From Pseudomonadota bacterium (GTDB taxonomy: Bacteria; Pseudomonadota; Gammaproteobacteria; Burkholderiales; Thiobacillaceae): a stretch of DNA of 6,562 nt. Positions within the stretch are counted from its first letter, which is position 1. Each line of letters begins with the position of its first letter. The notes beneath the pieces were generated by a model. That model saw only the letters and a list, made by a program, of their open reading frames with translations, was not told the origin of the DNA and made no database searches. Position numbers and translations under genes: made by a program. The DNA lies in assembly GCA_030836725.1 (NCBI GenBank), contig JAUPLV010000120.1, positions 1 through 6,562 of the forward strand. The letters are read 5' to 3'. This document shows positions 1 to 4,944 of the stretch, one piece after another.

Positions 1-1
1 G

Positions 2-1357
2 AATCCGAGGACGCACAACGACGAGCAGGTGGCGAAGATCGCCGCCAGCATCGTCGAGTACGGCTGGACGAATCCGATCCTGGTGGACGGCGAGAACGGC
101 ATCATTGCCGGCCACGGTCGGCTGGCGGCTGCGCGCAAGTTGGAGCTGGCCGAGGTGCCGGTCATCGAACTGGCTCACCTGTCGCCGACCCAGAAGCGCG
201 CCTACGTGATTTCCGACAACCGCCTGGCGCTCGATGCCGGATGGGATGACGCGATGCTGGCGCTGGAACTGGCCGAGTTGTCCGAGGCGGGATACGACCT
301 CGCGCTCACCGGCTTCGACGATGCCGAGATCGAGCAGTTGCTCGCCACCGACGTCGCAGTCGACGGCGAAGCGGACGACGCGCAGGAGAGCGACGAACCC
401 GATGCGGCCGACGACGTACCAGCCACTCCGGCGACGCCTGTCTCTCAGCCCGGTGATGTCTGGGCATTGGGTGCGCACCGGGTGATCTGCGGCGATGCCG
501 CCGATCCGGCTGTGATCGGGGCACTGATGGCCGGCGAGCAAGCGGTGCTTTGCTTCACGTCGCCGCCCTACGGTAACCAACGCGACTACACGAACACCAT
601 CATCGATTGGGATGCCCTGATGCGCGGCGTCTTCGCCCAGCTGCCGATGGCCCCGACCGGCCAGGTGCTGGTCAATCTCGGGCTGATCCACCGCGAGCAG
701 GAAGTCATTCCGTACTGGGATGCCTGGCTCGACTGGATGCGCAGCCAAGGCTGGCGGCGCTTTGCCTGGTACGTCTGGGATCAGGGGCCGGGACTGCCCG
801 GCGACTGGAACGGTCGCCTTGCGCCGGCCTTCGAATTCGTCTTCCACTTCAACCGGAAGGACAGTGAGGCGCGTCGCCCCAACAAGATCGTGCCCTGCAT
901 CTACGCCGGGCGCGACACCCATCTGCGCGGCGACGGCACCAGTGCCGGCGGCATGCGCAACAAGGACGGCAGCAAGACAGCGTGGAACCACGTCGGCACC
1001 GTCACCCAGGACTTCCGCATTCCCGACTCGGTGATTCGCATCATGCGGCACAAGGGCAAGATCGGTCAGGACATCGATCACCCGGCCGTATTTCCGGTGG
1101 CGCTGCCCGAGTTCGTGCTGGAGTCCTACACCAACGAGGGCGAGATCGTGTTCGAGCCGTTCTGCGGTTCTGGCACCACCATCCTCGCCGCACAGCGCAC
1201 CGGGCGAGTGACCCGGGCAACGGAGATCGCCCCCGAGTACGTCGATGTGGTGGTCAAGCGCTTCCAGCAGAACTTCCCCGACGTGCCGGTGACGCTGGTT
1301 GCCACCGGCCAGACCTTCGATGAGGTCGCCGCCGAACGATTGGGAGCACAGGCATGA
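2..1357 (+). CDS. ParB-like domain / beta-class DNA methyltransferase fusion, TSPPY type (5' partial)
   Basis: This probably transfers a methyl group from S-adenosylmethionine to an exocyclic amino group of a DNA base. The open frame runs to the left edge, with 451 residues visible. It begins NPRTHNDEQVAKIAASI, which aligns with residues 24 onward of the next gene, so about 23 residues are missing. The GTG at 29 lies inside this conserved block and is not the true start. The N-terminal part (about 2-330) is a ParB/sulfiredoxin-like fold with IIAGHGRLAAARKL (from 101). An acidic linker follows (about 350-440), then the N6_N4_Mtase domain: catalytic motif IV TSPPY at 557-571 and SAM-binding motif I FEPFCGSGTT at 1151-1180. 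The order IV before I is that of beta-class enzymes. A serine in SPPY is commoner in N4-cytosine enzymes, but base specificity is inference. The stop overlaps the next start (ATGA), so the two genes are probably translationally coupled. Confidence 0.88.
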   Translation, partial: NPRTHNDEQVAKIAASIVEYGWTNPILVDGENGIIAGHGRLAAARKLELAEVPVIELAHLSPTQKRAYVISDNRLALDAGWDDAMLALELAELSEAGYDLALTGFDDAEIEQLLATDVAVDGEADDAQESDEPDAADDVPATPATPVSQPGDVWALGAHRVICGDAADPAVIGALMAGEQAVLCFTSPPYGNQRDYTNTIIDWDALMRGVFAQLPMAPTGQVLVNLGLIHREQEVIPYWDAWLDWMRSQGWRRFAWYVWDQGPGLPGDWNGRLAPAFEFVFHFNRKDSEARRPNKIVPCIYAGRDTHLRGDGTSAGGMRNKDGSKTAWNHVGTVTQDFRIPDSVIRIMRHKGKIGQDIDHPAVFPVALPEFVLESYTNEGEIVFEPFCGSGTTILAAQRTGRVTRATEIAPEYVDVVVKRFQQNFPDVPVTLVATGQTFDEVAAERLGAQA

Positions 1358-2622
1358 ACATCTCCTGGCTCGCTGACAAGATCGAGCAGTGGCCGACCGA
1401 CCGGCTCGTTCCCTATGCACGCAACGCGCGCACCCATACCGATTCGCAAGTGGCGCAGATCGCGGCCTCGATTGCGGAGTTCGGTTTCACCAATCCCATC
1501 CTCGCGGGCAGCGACGGTGTGATCGTTGCCGGGCATGGTCGATTGGCCGCCGCTCAGAAGCTAGGCATCGAAATGGTGCCGGTGGTGGTGCTCGATCACC
1601 TGACTCCAACCCAGCGCCGGGCGCTGGTAATCGCGGACAACCGGATCGCCGAGAACGCGGGCTGGGACGAGGCGATGCTGCAAGTGGAATTGATAGCCCT
1701 GCAGGATGACGACTTCGATCTGAGCCTGACCGGCTTCGACGCCGACGCGCTGGCCGATCTGCTGGCTGGTGGTGAGACTACCAACGATGGGCAGACCGAC
1801 GAGGATGCTGCGCCAGAGGTATCGGAGATCCCTGTGTCCCGACCGGGCGACGTCTGGGTCTGTGGCGAGCATCGAGTGCTCTGCGGCGATGCCACCAATG
1901 CCGATGCCTACACCACGGTGCTGGGCGACGAATCGGCTGGCATGGTTTTCACCGACCCGCCCTACAACGTGAACTACGCCAACAGCGCGAAGGACAAGAT
2001 GCGCGGCAAGAACCGCGCGATTCTGAACGACAACCTCGGCGATGGCTTCTACGATTTTCTGCTGGCCGCGCTAACGCCAGCCTTGGCGCACTGCCGGGGC
2101 GGCATCTACGTCGCGATGTCCTCCAGCGAACTCGACACCCTGCAATCCGCCTTCCGGGCTGCCGGTGGCCACTGGTCGACGTTCGTCATCTGGGCCAAGA
2201 ACACCTTCACCTTGGGGCGTGCCGACTACCAGCGCCAGTACGAGCCCATCCTCTACGGATGGCCAGAGGGTGGCGAGCGCCACTGGTGCGGTGACCGCGA
2301 CCAGGGCGACGTCTGGCAGATCAAGAAGCCGCACAAGAACGATCTGCACCCAACCATGAAGCCGGTGGAACTGGTGGAACGGGCGATTCGCAATTCCAGT
2401 CGCCCGAGCGACGTGGTGCTCGACCCGTTTGGCGGATCCGGCAGCACGCTGATCGCCGCTGAGAAGTCGGGACGGCGGGCGCGGCTCATCGAGCTCGACC
2501 CGAAGTACGTGGATGTGATCGTGCGCCGTTGGCAGGACTATGCCGGGGCGCAGGCCACCCGCTTGGCGGATGGCGTGGCGTTCGATCAGGCGGCGAGTTC
2601 TTCTTCGACGATCTCGCAGTGA
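1354..2622 (+). CDS. ParB-like domain / beta-class DNA methyltransferase fusion, DPPY type
   Basis: A complete 422-aa protein. Residues about 14-110 form the ParB-like N-terminal domain (YARNARTH at 21-28, VIVAGHGRLAAAQKLG at about 57-71). An acidic linker follows (about 138-158), then GDVWVCGEHRVLCGDA, a lead-in shared with the upstream gene. The methyltransferase domain has motif IV TDPPYN at 200-205, HPTMKP at 332-337 and motif I DPFGGSGSTL at 357-366. DPPY and the beta order fit an adenine-N6 methyltransferase of the Pfam N6_N4_Mtase family; the target sequence cannot be read from the protein. The ATG start at 1354 has GGGAG seven bases upstream and overlaps the previous stop. Both genes share domain order and a C-terminal YVDVxVxR(F/W)Q segment, consistent with duplication and divergence. 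Such solitary phage methyltransferases may protect phage DNA from restriction. The last 37 bp overlap the end of the opposing gene. Confidence 0.92.
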   Translation: MNISWLADKIEQWPTDRLVPYARNARTHTDSQVAQIAASIAEFGFTNPILAGSDGVIVAGHGRLAAAQKLGIEMVPVVVLDHLTPTQRRALVIADNRIAENAGWDEAMLQVELIALQDDDFDLSLTGFDADALADLLAGGETTNDGQTDEDAAPEVSEIPVSRPGDVWVCGEHRVLCGDATNADAYTTVLGDESAGMVFTDPPYNVNYANSAKDKMRGKNRAILNDNLGDGFYDFLLAALTPALAHCRGGIYVAMSSSELDTLQSAFRAAGGHWSTFVIWAKNTFTLGRADYQRQYEPILYGWPEGGERHWCGDRDQGDVWQIKKPHKNDLHPTMKPVELVERAIRNSSRPSDVVLDPFGGSGSTLIAAEKSGRRARLIELDPKYVDVIVRRWQDYAGAQATRLADGVAFDQAASSSSTISQ

Positions 2623-2954
2623 ATCACAAATCCCGTCAGGTAAGTCAGGCCGCGCGGGATGCCGTACTCCTTGCTGGTCTGGCGGCCAATCGTCCAGCCC
2701 ATCCAGCGGGTGACCGCCGCGTCGACCGCTTGCTTGATGGCGTGGCCCCTGAGCATCTCGTTCAGGACATCGTCCGCAAAGTGCCGCCCGTGGCGGCTGT
2801 CGAGGAAGGCCCTGACCGATTCGAGGGGCTGGCAAGTGGCATCCGAAATCGCGGTCATCGCGATTGGCCAGGCGGTTTTGGCATCGTCGTTCATGGTGCC
2901 CCAAAAGCCCCAGGCATCGTTTTGGGTGGCGGGGATTTTCTTGGTGGTGGTCAT
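2586..2954 (-). CDS. Hypothetical phage protein, 122 aa
   Basis: I do not recognise this family. The protein begins MTTTKKIPATQNDAWGFWGT and is predicted soluble, with no signal peptide or membrane segment visible. It is mixed in composition, aromatic-rich near the N terminus (W15, F17, W18) and has a helical-looking middle (about 45-90). The ATG at 2954 is chosen because AAGGAG lies six bases upstream (2961-2966 on the + strand). The frame stays open further upstream through the 31-bp repeat to ATG codons near 3035, but those lack a ribosome binding site. The start begins ATGACC, like its neighbours. It is the last gene of the leftward cassette, and its stop lies inside the 3' end of the rightward methyltransferase gene. 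Support for being real: a strong binding site, and the same upstream module and spacing as the DUF3489-type gene. Confidence 0.78.
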   Translation of the reverse strand: MTTTKKIPATQNDAWGFWGTMNDDAKTAWPIAMTAISDATCQPLESVRAFLDSRHGRHFADDVLNEMLRGHAIKQAVDAAVTRWMGWTIGRQTSKEYGIPRGLTYLTGFVIHCEIVEEELAA

Positions 2955-2960
2955 CGTTGT

Positions 2961-2966
2961 CTCCTT
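2961..2966 (-). promoter_or_regulatory. Ribosome binding site of the 122-aa gene
   Basis: AAGGAG on the minus strand, six bases before the ATG at 2954. It decides that start over upstream in-frame ATGs near 3035. Confidence 0.8.
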
Positions 2967-2990
2967 CGGGTTGATCGTTGCGACACCCTT

Positions 2991-3021
2991 ATGAACGCGC
3001 TGTTCGATTGAAAAGCCAAGC
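2991..3021 (-). repeat. Start-associated repeat, copy 1 (before the 122-aa gene)
   Basis: On the + strand it reads ATGAACGCGCTGTTC, then GATTGA, then AAAGCCAAGC. The 15-base core is identical in all four copies; the 10-base arm differs at its first base (A, G elsewhere). It lies 36 bp before the ATG at 2954. The accessory GTTGAT (2970-2975) is 15 bp from the core, six more than in the other copies. Confidence 0.9.
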
Positions 3022-3037
3022 GCTTTCTGCATCATTT

Positions 3038-3370
3038 TCAACCCTCGATGGCAATGCCGACGTAACGCCCGTAGGCGCTGCCCGAGGGGTCGACGTACAG
3101 GGTCTTGCGATTCTCGGCCTTGACTTCGACGACGTGCCGTGTGGTCTGGTCGGGGTACCCGCCTTTGCCGGCCAGCCAGTCGCGATCTTGCAGTAGCGTG
3201 CTGGAAAAAGCATCGTACTCGGCAGGGGTCAATTCGCGGGTTTCGCTGATGATCACCGGCTCTGGACGTTCGTCGTAGGGCGTGGCCGCCAGCACATCCT
3301 GCAGGTCGACGGGCTTGCGGGTGAAGCGGACACGGAGAGGGTTGGCGTGGTTGCTGATTTCTGTGGTCAT
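3038..3370 (-). CDS. Hypothetical phage protein, 110 aa
   Basis: I do not recognise this family. The protein is small, soluble and slightly acidic. Notable stretches are the N-terminal basic segment RVRFTRKP (13-20), ISETRELTPAEYDAF (41-55) and a beta-looking C-terminal part, HVVEVKAENRKTLYVDPSGSAYGRYVGI (from about 79). No catalytic motif is evident. The ATG at 3370 is preceded by AGGAG at eight bases (3379-3383, + strand). A repeat copy sits 34 bp upstream of the start. The gene ends 83 bp before the start of the 122-aa gene, in the same direction; that gap holds the repeat copy and binding site of the next gene. It may be co-transcribed with its neighbours or driven from its own repeat module. 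Confidence 0.8.
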   Translation of the reverse strand: MTTEISNHANPLRVRFTRKPVDLQDVLAATPYDERPEPVIISETRELTPAEYDAFSSTLLQDRDWLAGKGGYPDQTTRHVVEVKAENRKTLYVDPSGSAYGRYVGIAIEG

Positions 3371-3378
3371 GGCAGTTG

Positions 3379-3383
3379 CTCCT
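3379..3383 (-). promoter_or_regulatory. Ribosome binding site of the 110-aa gene
   Basis: AGGAG on the minus strand, eight bases before the ATG at 3370. Confidence 0.75.
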
Positions 3384-3404
3384 GGTTACGTTGATGACAG
3401 TCGT

Positions 3405-3435
3405 ATGAACGCGCTGTTCAATCTGGAAGCCAAGC
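3405..3435 (-). repeat. Start-associated repeat, copy 2 (before the 110-aa gene)
   Basis: The 15-base core ATGAACGCGCTGTTC is followed by AATCTG and the arm GAAGCCAAGC. It lies 34 bp before the ATG at 3370, with GTTGAT at 3390-3395, nine bases from the core. Here the dyad inside the core extends to TGAAC-N5-GTTCA. Confidence 0.9.
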
Positions 3436-3452
3436 TATTTAGGAGATCGCTT

Positions 3453-3481
3453 CGGGGTGGCGTGGATATGCCGCCACCCCG
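3453..3481 (-). terminator. Perfect 10-bp hairpin after the DUF3489-type gene
   Basis: Arms CGGGGTGGCG (3453-3462) and CGCCACCCCG (3472-3481) are exact reverse complements around a nine-base loop. On the minus strand the hairpin starts nine bases after the stop at 3490. No T-run follows (the next bases are AAGCGATCTCC), so it is not a classical intrinsic terminator. It may be a leaky terminator or a 3' RNA-stabilising hairpin separating the first two genes of the cassette from the last two. Confidence 0.5.
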
Positions 3482-3489
3482 TCACGAAA

Positions 3490-4038
3490 TCAACCGACCC
3501 GGTAGATGCGCTCGCCGCCCTCGGGCTTTTCCGAGGTGATGGTGAGCCCGAGTTTCTTCTTGAATGCCCCGGCAAAGGTGCCGCGCACCGTGTGCGCCTG
3601 CCAGCCGGTGGTCGCGCAGATCTGGTTGATGGTGGCTCCCTCCGGGCGCTGCAGCATCTGGATCACGGCGGCCTGCTTGCTGTTCTCGCGGGTGCGGGGC
3701 TTGCCCTCGACGCCCACCTTGAGCAGTTGCTTGGCCGCGTCCTGTTTTTCTTGCGCCCAGTTGGCCTCTGCGGCCGACACGGCGGCCTCGACCTCGGGGT
3801 CGGGGTAGATGGTGGCCGGCGTCGGCCGGGCGCGCCCCAGGGCGTCGTAGCCCTCGGCGGCGACGAACCAGTCGGTGCTGTCGCGGGTGATCAGGGCCTT
3901 GTTGAACAGGCCCTCCAGCACCTTGGTGCGGGCACCGCCTTTGATGTTGTCGGGGAACCATTCGATCTTGCCGGCGGTGTGCTCGATGGCGTAGGCCAGG
4001 ATCGCGTGCTGGGCAGGGGTCAGTTGGATGGTGGTCAT
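3490..4038 (-). CDS. DUF3489 domain-containing protein, 182 aa
   Basis: The C-terminal segment (about 116-181), with TRENSKQAAVIQML, GATINQICATTGWQAHTVRG and KKLGLTITSEK, matches what I know of DUF3489. This domain looks like a winged helix-turn-helix: INQICATTGWQAHTVRGTF fits the two helices, and LTITSEKPEGGERIYRV fits the wing. The N-terminal half (LTPAQHAILAYAIEHTAGKIEWFP, then a segment around KVLEGLFNKALITRD) could be a second small DNA-binding-like unit. An alanine- and charge-rich linker lies at about 82-112. Molecular function is not established; DNA binding or regulation is inference from the predicted fold. The ATG at 4038 has AAGGAG six bases upstream. The TTG at 4101 in the same frame lies within the repeat and has no binding site, so I rejected it. 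A hairpin begins nine bases past the stop. Confidence 0.88.
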   Translation of the reverse strand: MTTIQLTPAQHAILAYAIEHTAGKIEWFPDNIKGGARTKVLEGLFNKALITRDSTDWFVAAEGYDALGRARPTPATIYPDPEVEAAVSAAEANWAQEKQDAAKQLLKVGVEGKPRTRENSKQAAVIQMLQRPEGATINQICATTGWQAHTVRGTFAGAFKKKLGLTITSEKPEGGERIYRVG

Positions 4039-4044
4039 TTGATG

Positions 4045-4050
4045 CTCCTT
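4045..4050 (-). promoter_or_regulatory. Ribosome binding site of the DUF3489-type gene
   Basis: AAGGAG on the minus strand, six bases before the ATG at 4038. It rules against the in-frame TTG at 4101 inside the repeat. Confidence 0.8.
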
Positions 4051-4072
4051 CGTGGTGGTTGATGGTCTGGTC

Positions 4073-4103
4073 ATGAACGCGCTGTTCGCGAGTGAAGCCA
4101 AGC
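4073..4103 (-). repeat. Start-associated repeat, copy 3 (before the DUF3489-type gene)
   Basis: Core ATGAACGCGCTGTTC, spacer GCGAGT, arm GAAGCCAAGC. It lies 34 bp before the ATG at 4038, with GTTGAT at 4058-4063, nine bases from the core. The copy fills most of the gap after the stop of the 62-aa gene. Confidence 0.9.
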
Positions 4104-4119
4104 GACTTCTGCTTCTTTC

Positions 4120-4308
4120 TCAGTCCTGCTTCGCGGCCTGCCGCCCTGCCTCGTAAGCGGCCAGCAGAGCGCTCTTGACGGCCCAGACACTGACGTCGTG
4201 GAAGTCCAGCCGGTCGCTGTGGCGGGTTTCCAGGGTTTCGATGAACAGGTGATTCAGCGCGATCTGCTGCAGTTGCTGGTCGAGGTCTTTGGCGGTTTGC
4301 TTCGTCAT
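4120..4308 (-). CDS. Small phage protein, 62 aa, resembling DUF6900
   Basis: A short protein, MTKQTAKDLDQQLQQIALNH..., with the central block LFIETLETRHSDRLDFHDVSVWAVKSALLAAYEAGRQAA (21-59). This LETRxSDxLDFHDVxVW...AAYEAGR pattern is what I recall for DUF6900, from memory and unchecked; function unknown. Most of the chain looks helical. The ATG at 4308 is preferred over the in-frame GTG at 4317 for two reasons. AAGGTG (4315-4320, + strand) sits six bases before the ATG and would overlap the GTG. The ATG also restores the 35-bp distance to the upstream repeat that the other three genes show. It is the first gene of the leftward cassette, divergent from the terminase genes. Confidence 0.75.
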   Translation of the reverse strand: MTKQTAKDLDQQLQQIALNHLFIETLETRHSDRLDFHDVSVWAVKSALLAAYEAGRQAAKQD

Positions 4309-4314
4309 GTTTTT

Positions 4315-4320
4315 CACCTT
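4315..4320 (-). promoter_or_regulatory. Ribosome binding site of the 62-aa gene
   Basis: AAGGTG on the minus strand, six bases before the ATG at 4308. It overlaps the alternative GTG start at 4317, which is therefore unlikely. Confidence 0.65.
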
Positions 4321-4343
4321 GTGGCGTCGTTGATGGTGATGTC

Positions 4344-4374
4344 ATGAACGCGCTGTTCCAGAGAGAAGCCAAGC
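4344..4374 (-). repeat. Start-associated repeat, copy 4 (before the 62-aa gene)
   Basis: Core ATGAACGCGCTGTTC, spacer CAGAGA, arm GAAGCCAAGC. It lies 35 bp before the ATG at 4308, with GTTGAT at 4329-4334, nine bases from the core. This copy is in the divergent gap between the leftward cassette and the terminase genes, about 40 bp before the terminase small subunit, so it could affect both directions. Confidence 0.9.
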
Positions 4375-4413
4375 TGAATCTGAACTGGGCCGCACCAATG
4401 CTTGATGGAGATC

Positions 4414-4944
4414 ATGGGACTGTCGATTCGCGCCTATGCCCGGCACCGAGGGGTGTCGGACACCGCTGTGCACAAGGCCATTCGTGCCGGGCGGATCACG
4501 CCGGAGGCCGATGGCAGCATCGATCCGAACAAGGCCGACCGGGACTGGGCGAAGAATTCCGACACGCCCAAGGAGGGCACCAAGCGCCGGGCTGAAACGG
4601 TCGCGGTCAAGGAACCTGCCGGCGAGCCGGTTGCTCCGGCATTGAATGCCGGTGGTACGTCGCTGCTACAGGCCCGCACCGTGAACGAGGTGGTCAAGGC
4701 GCAGACGAACAAGGTGCGACTGGCCAGACTCAAGGGCGAACTGGTCGACCGGCCTCAGGCCATCGCCCACGTTTTCAAGCTGGCACGTTCCGAGCGCGAT
4801 GCGTGGCTCAACTGGCCAGCACGCATCTCGGGCCAGATGGCATCGAAGCTCGGCGTCGATGCTCACACACTGCACGTCGCGCTGGAGACCGCCGTGCGGG
4901 AACACTTGCAGGAATTGGGCGACGTTCGCCCTCGGGTGGATTGA
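4414..4944 (+). CDS. Terminase small subunit, Nu1-like
   Basis: This is the DNA-recognition subunit of the phage packaging terminase, expected to bind the packaging site and load the large subunit. From the ATG at 4414 it has 176 residues. It opens with a winged-helix-type motif, GLSIRAYARHRGVSDTAVHK, then AIRAGRITPEADGSIDPNKADRDW (to about 47), typical of Nu1-like N termini. A charged, proline/alanine-rich linker (about 50-85) leads to a helical C-terminal region (about 95-170) with KVRLARLKGELVD and SERDAWLNWPARISGQMA, where oligomerisation and large-subunit contact would be expected. Other in-frame starts are TTG 4402 and ATG 4405. I chose 4414 because the recognisable fold begins there, but the upstream GGAG is only three bases away, so the start is uncertain by a few codons. 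The last base of its TGA is the first base of the large-subunit ATG. Confidence 0.85.
   Translation: MGLSIRAYARHRGVSDTAVHKAIRAGRITPEADGSIDPNKADRDWAKNSDTPKEGTKRRAETVAVKEPAGEPVAPALNAGGTSLLQARTVNEVVKAQTNKVRLARLKGELVDRPQAIAHVFKLARSERDAWLNWPARISGQMASKLGVDAHTLHVALETAVREHLQELGDVRPRVD

Noticed and set aside
2071..2904. Minus-strand open frame of 277 codons
   Set aside because: It overlaps the methyltransferase and the 122-aa gene in another frame, and has low-complexity Arg/Pro/His composition.
2529..3011. Plus-strand open frame of 160 codons after the methyltransferase
   Set aside because: It is opposite the 122-aa gene, has no good binding site, and its end only reads through repeat copy 1 (MNALFD then stop).
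2991..3021. Sigma-54 promoter (GG-N10-GC) in the repeat
   Set aside because: GG is present in TTGGC, but ten bases later the sequence is GA rather than GC, so the -24/-12 pattern fails.
3482..4372. Long minus-strand open frame of 296 codons spanning the 62-aa and DUF3489-type genes
   Set aside because: It is in another frame from two well-supported genes, starts at a TTG inside the repeat, and has an Arg/Gly/His/Pro-rich composition typical of a GC-rich shadow frame.
2991..4374. CRISPR array made of the four repeats
   Set aside because: The repeats are separated by whole genes of unequal length, not by uniform short spacers, and no cas gene is visible.
4344..4595. Plus-strand ORFs starting at the ATG of each repeat (MNALF...)
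   Set aside because: The ATG is part of the conserved repeat, has no binding site before it, and in copy 1 is followed by a stop after six codons; the downstream peptides share nothing beyond the repeat.
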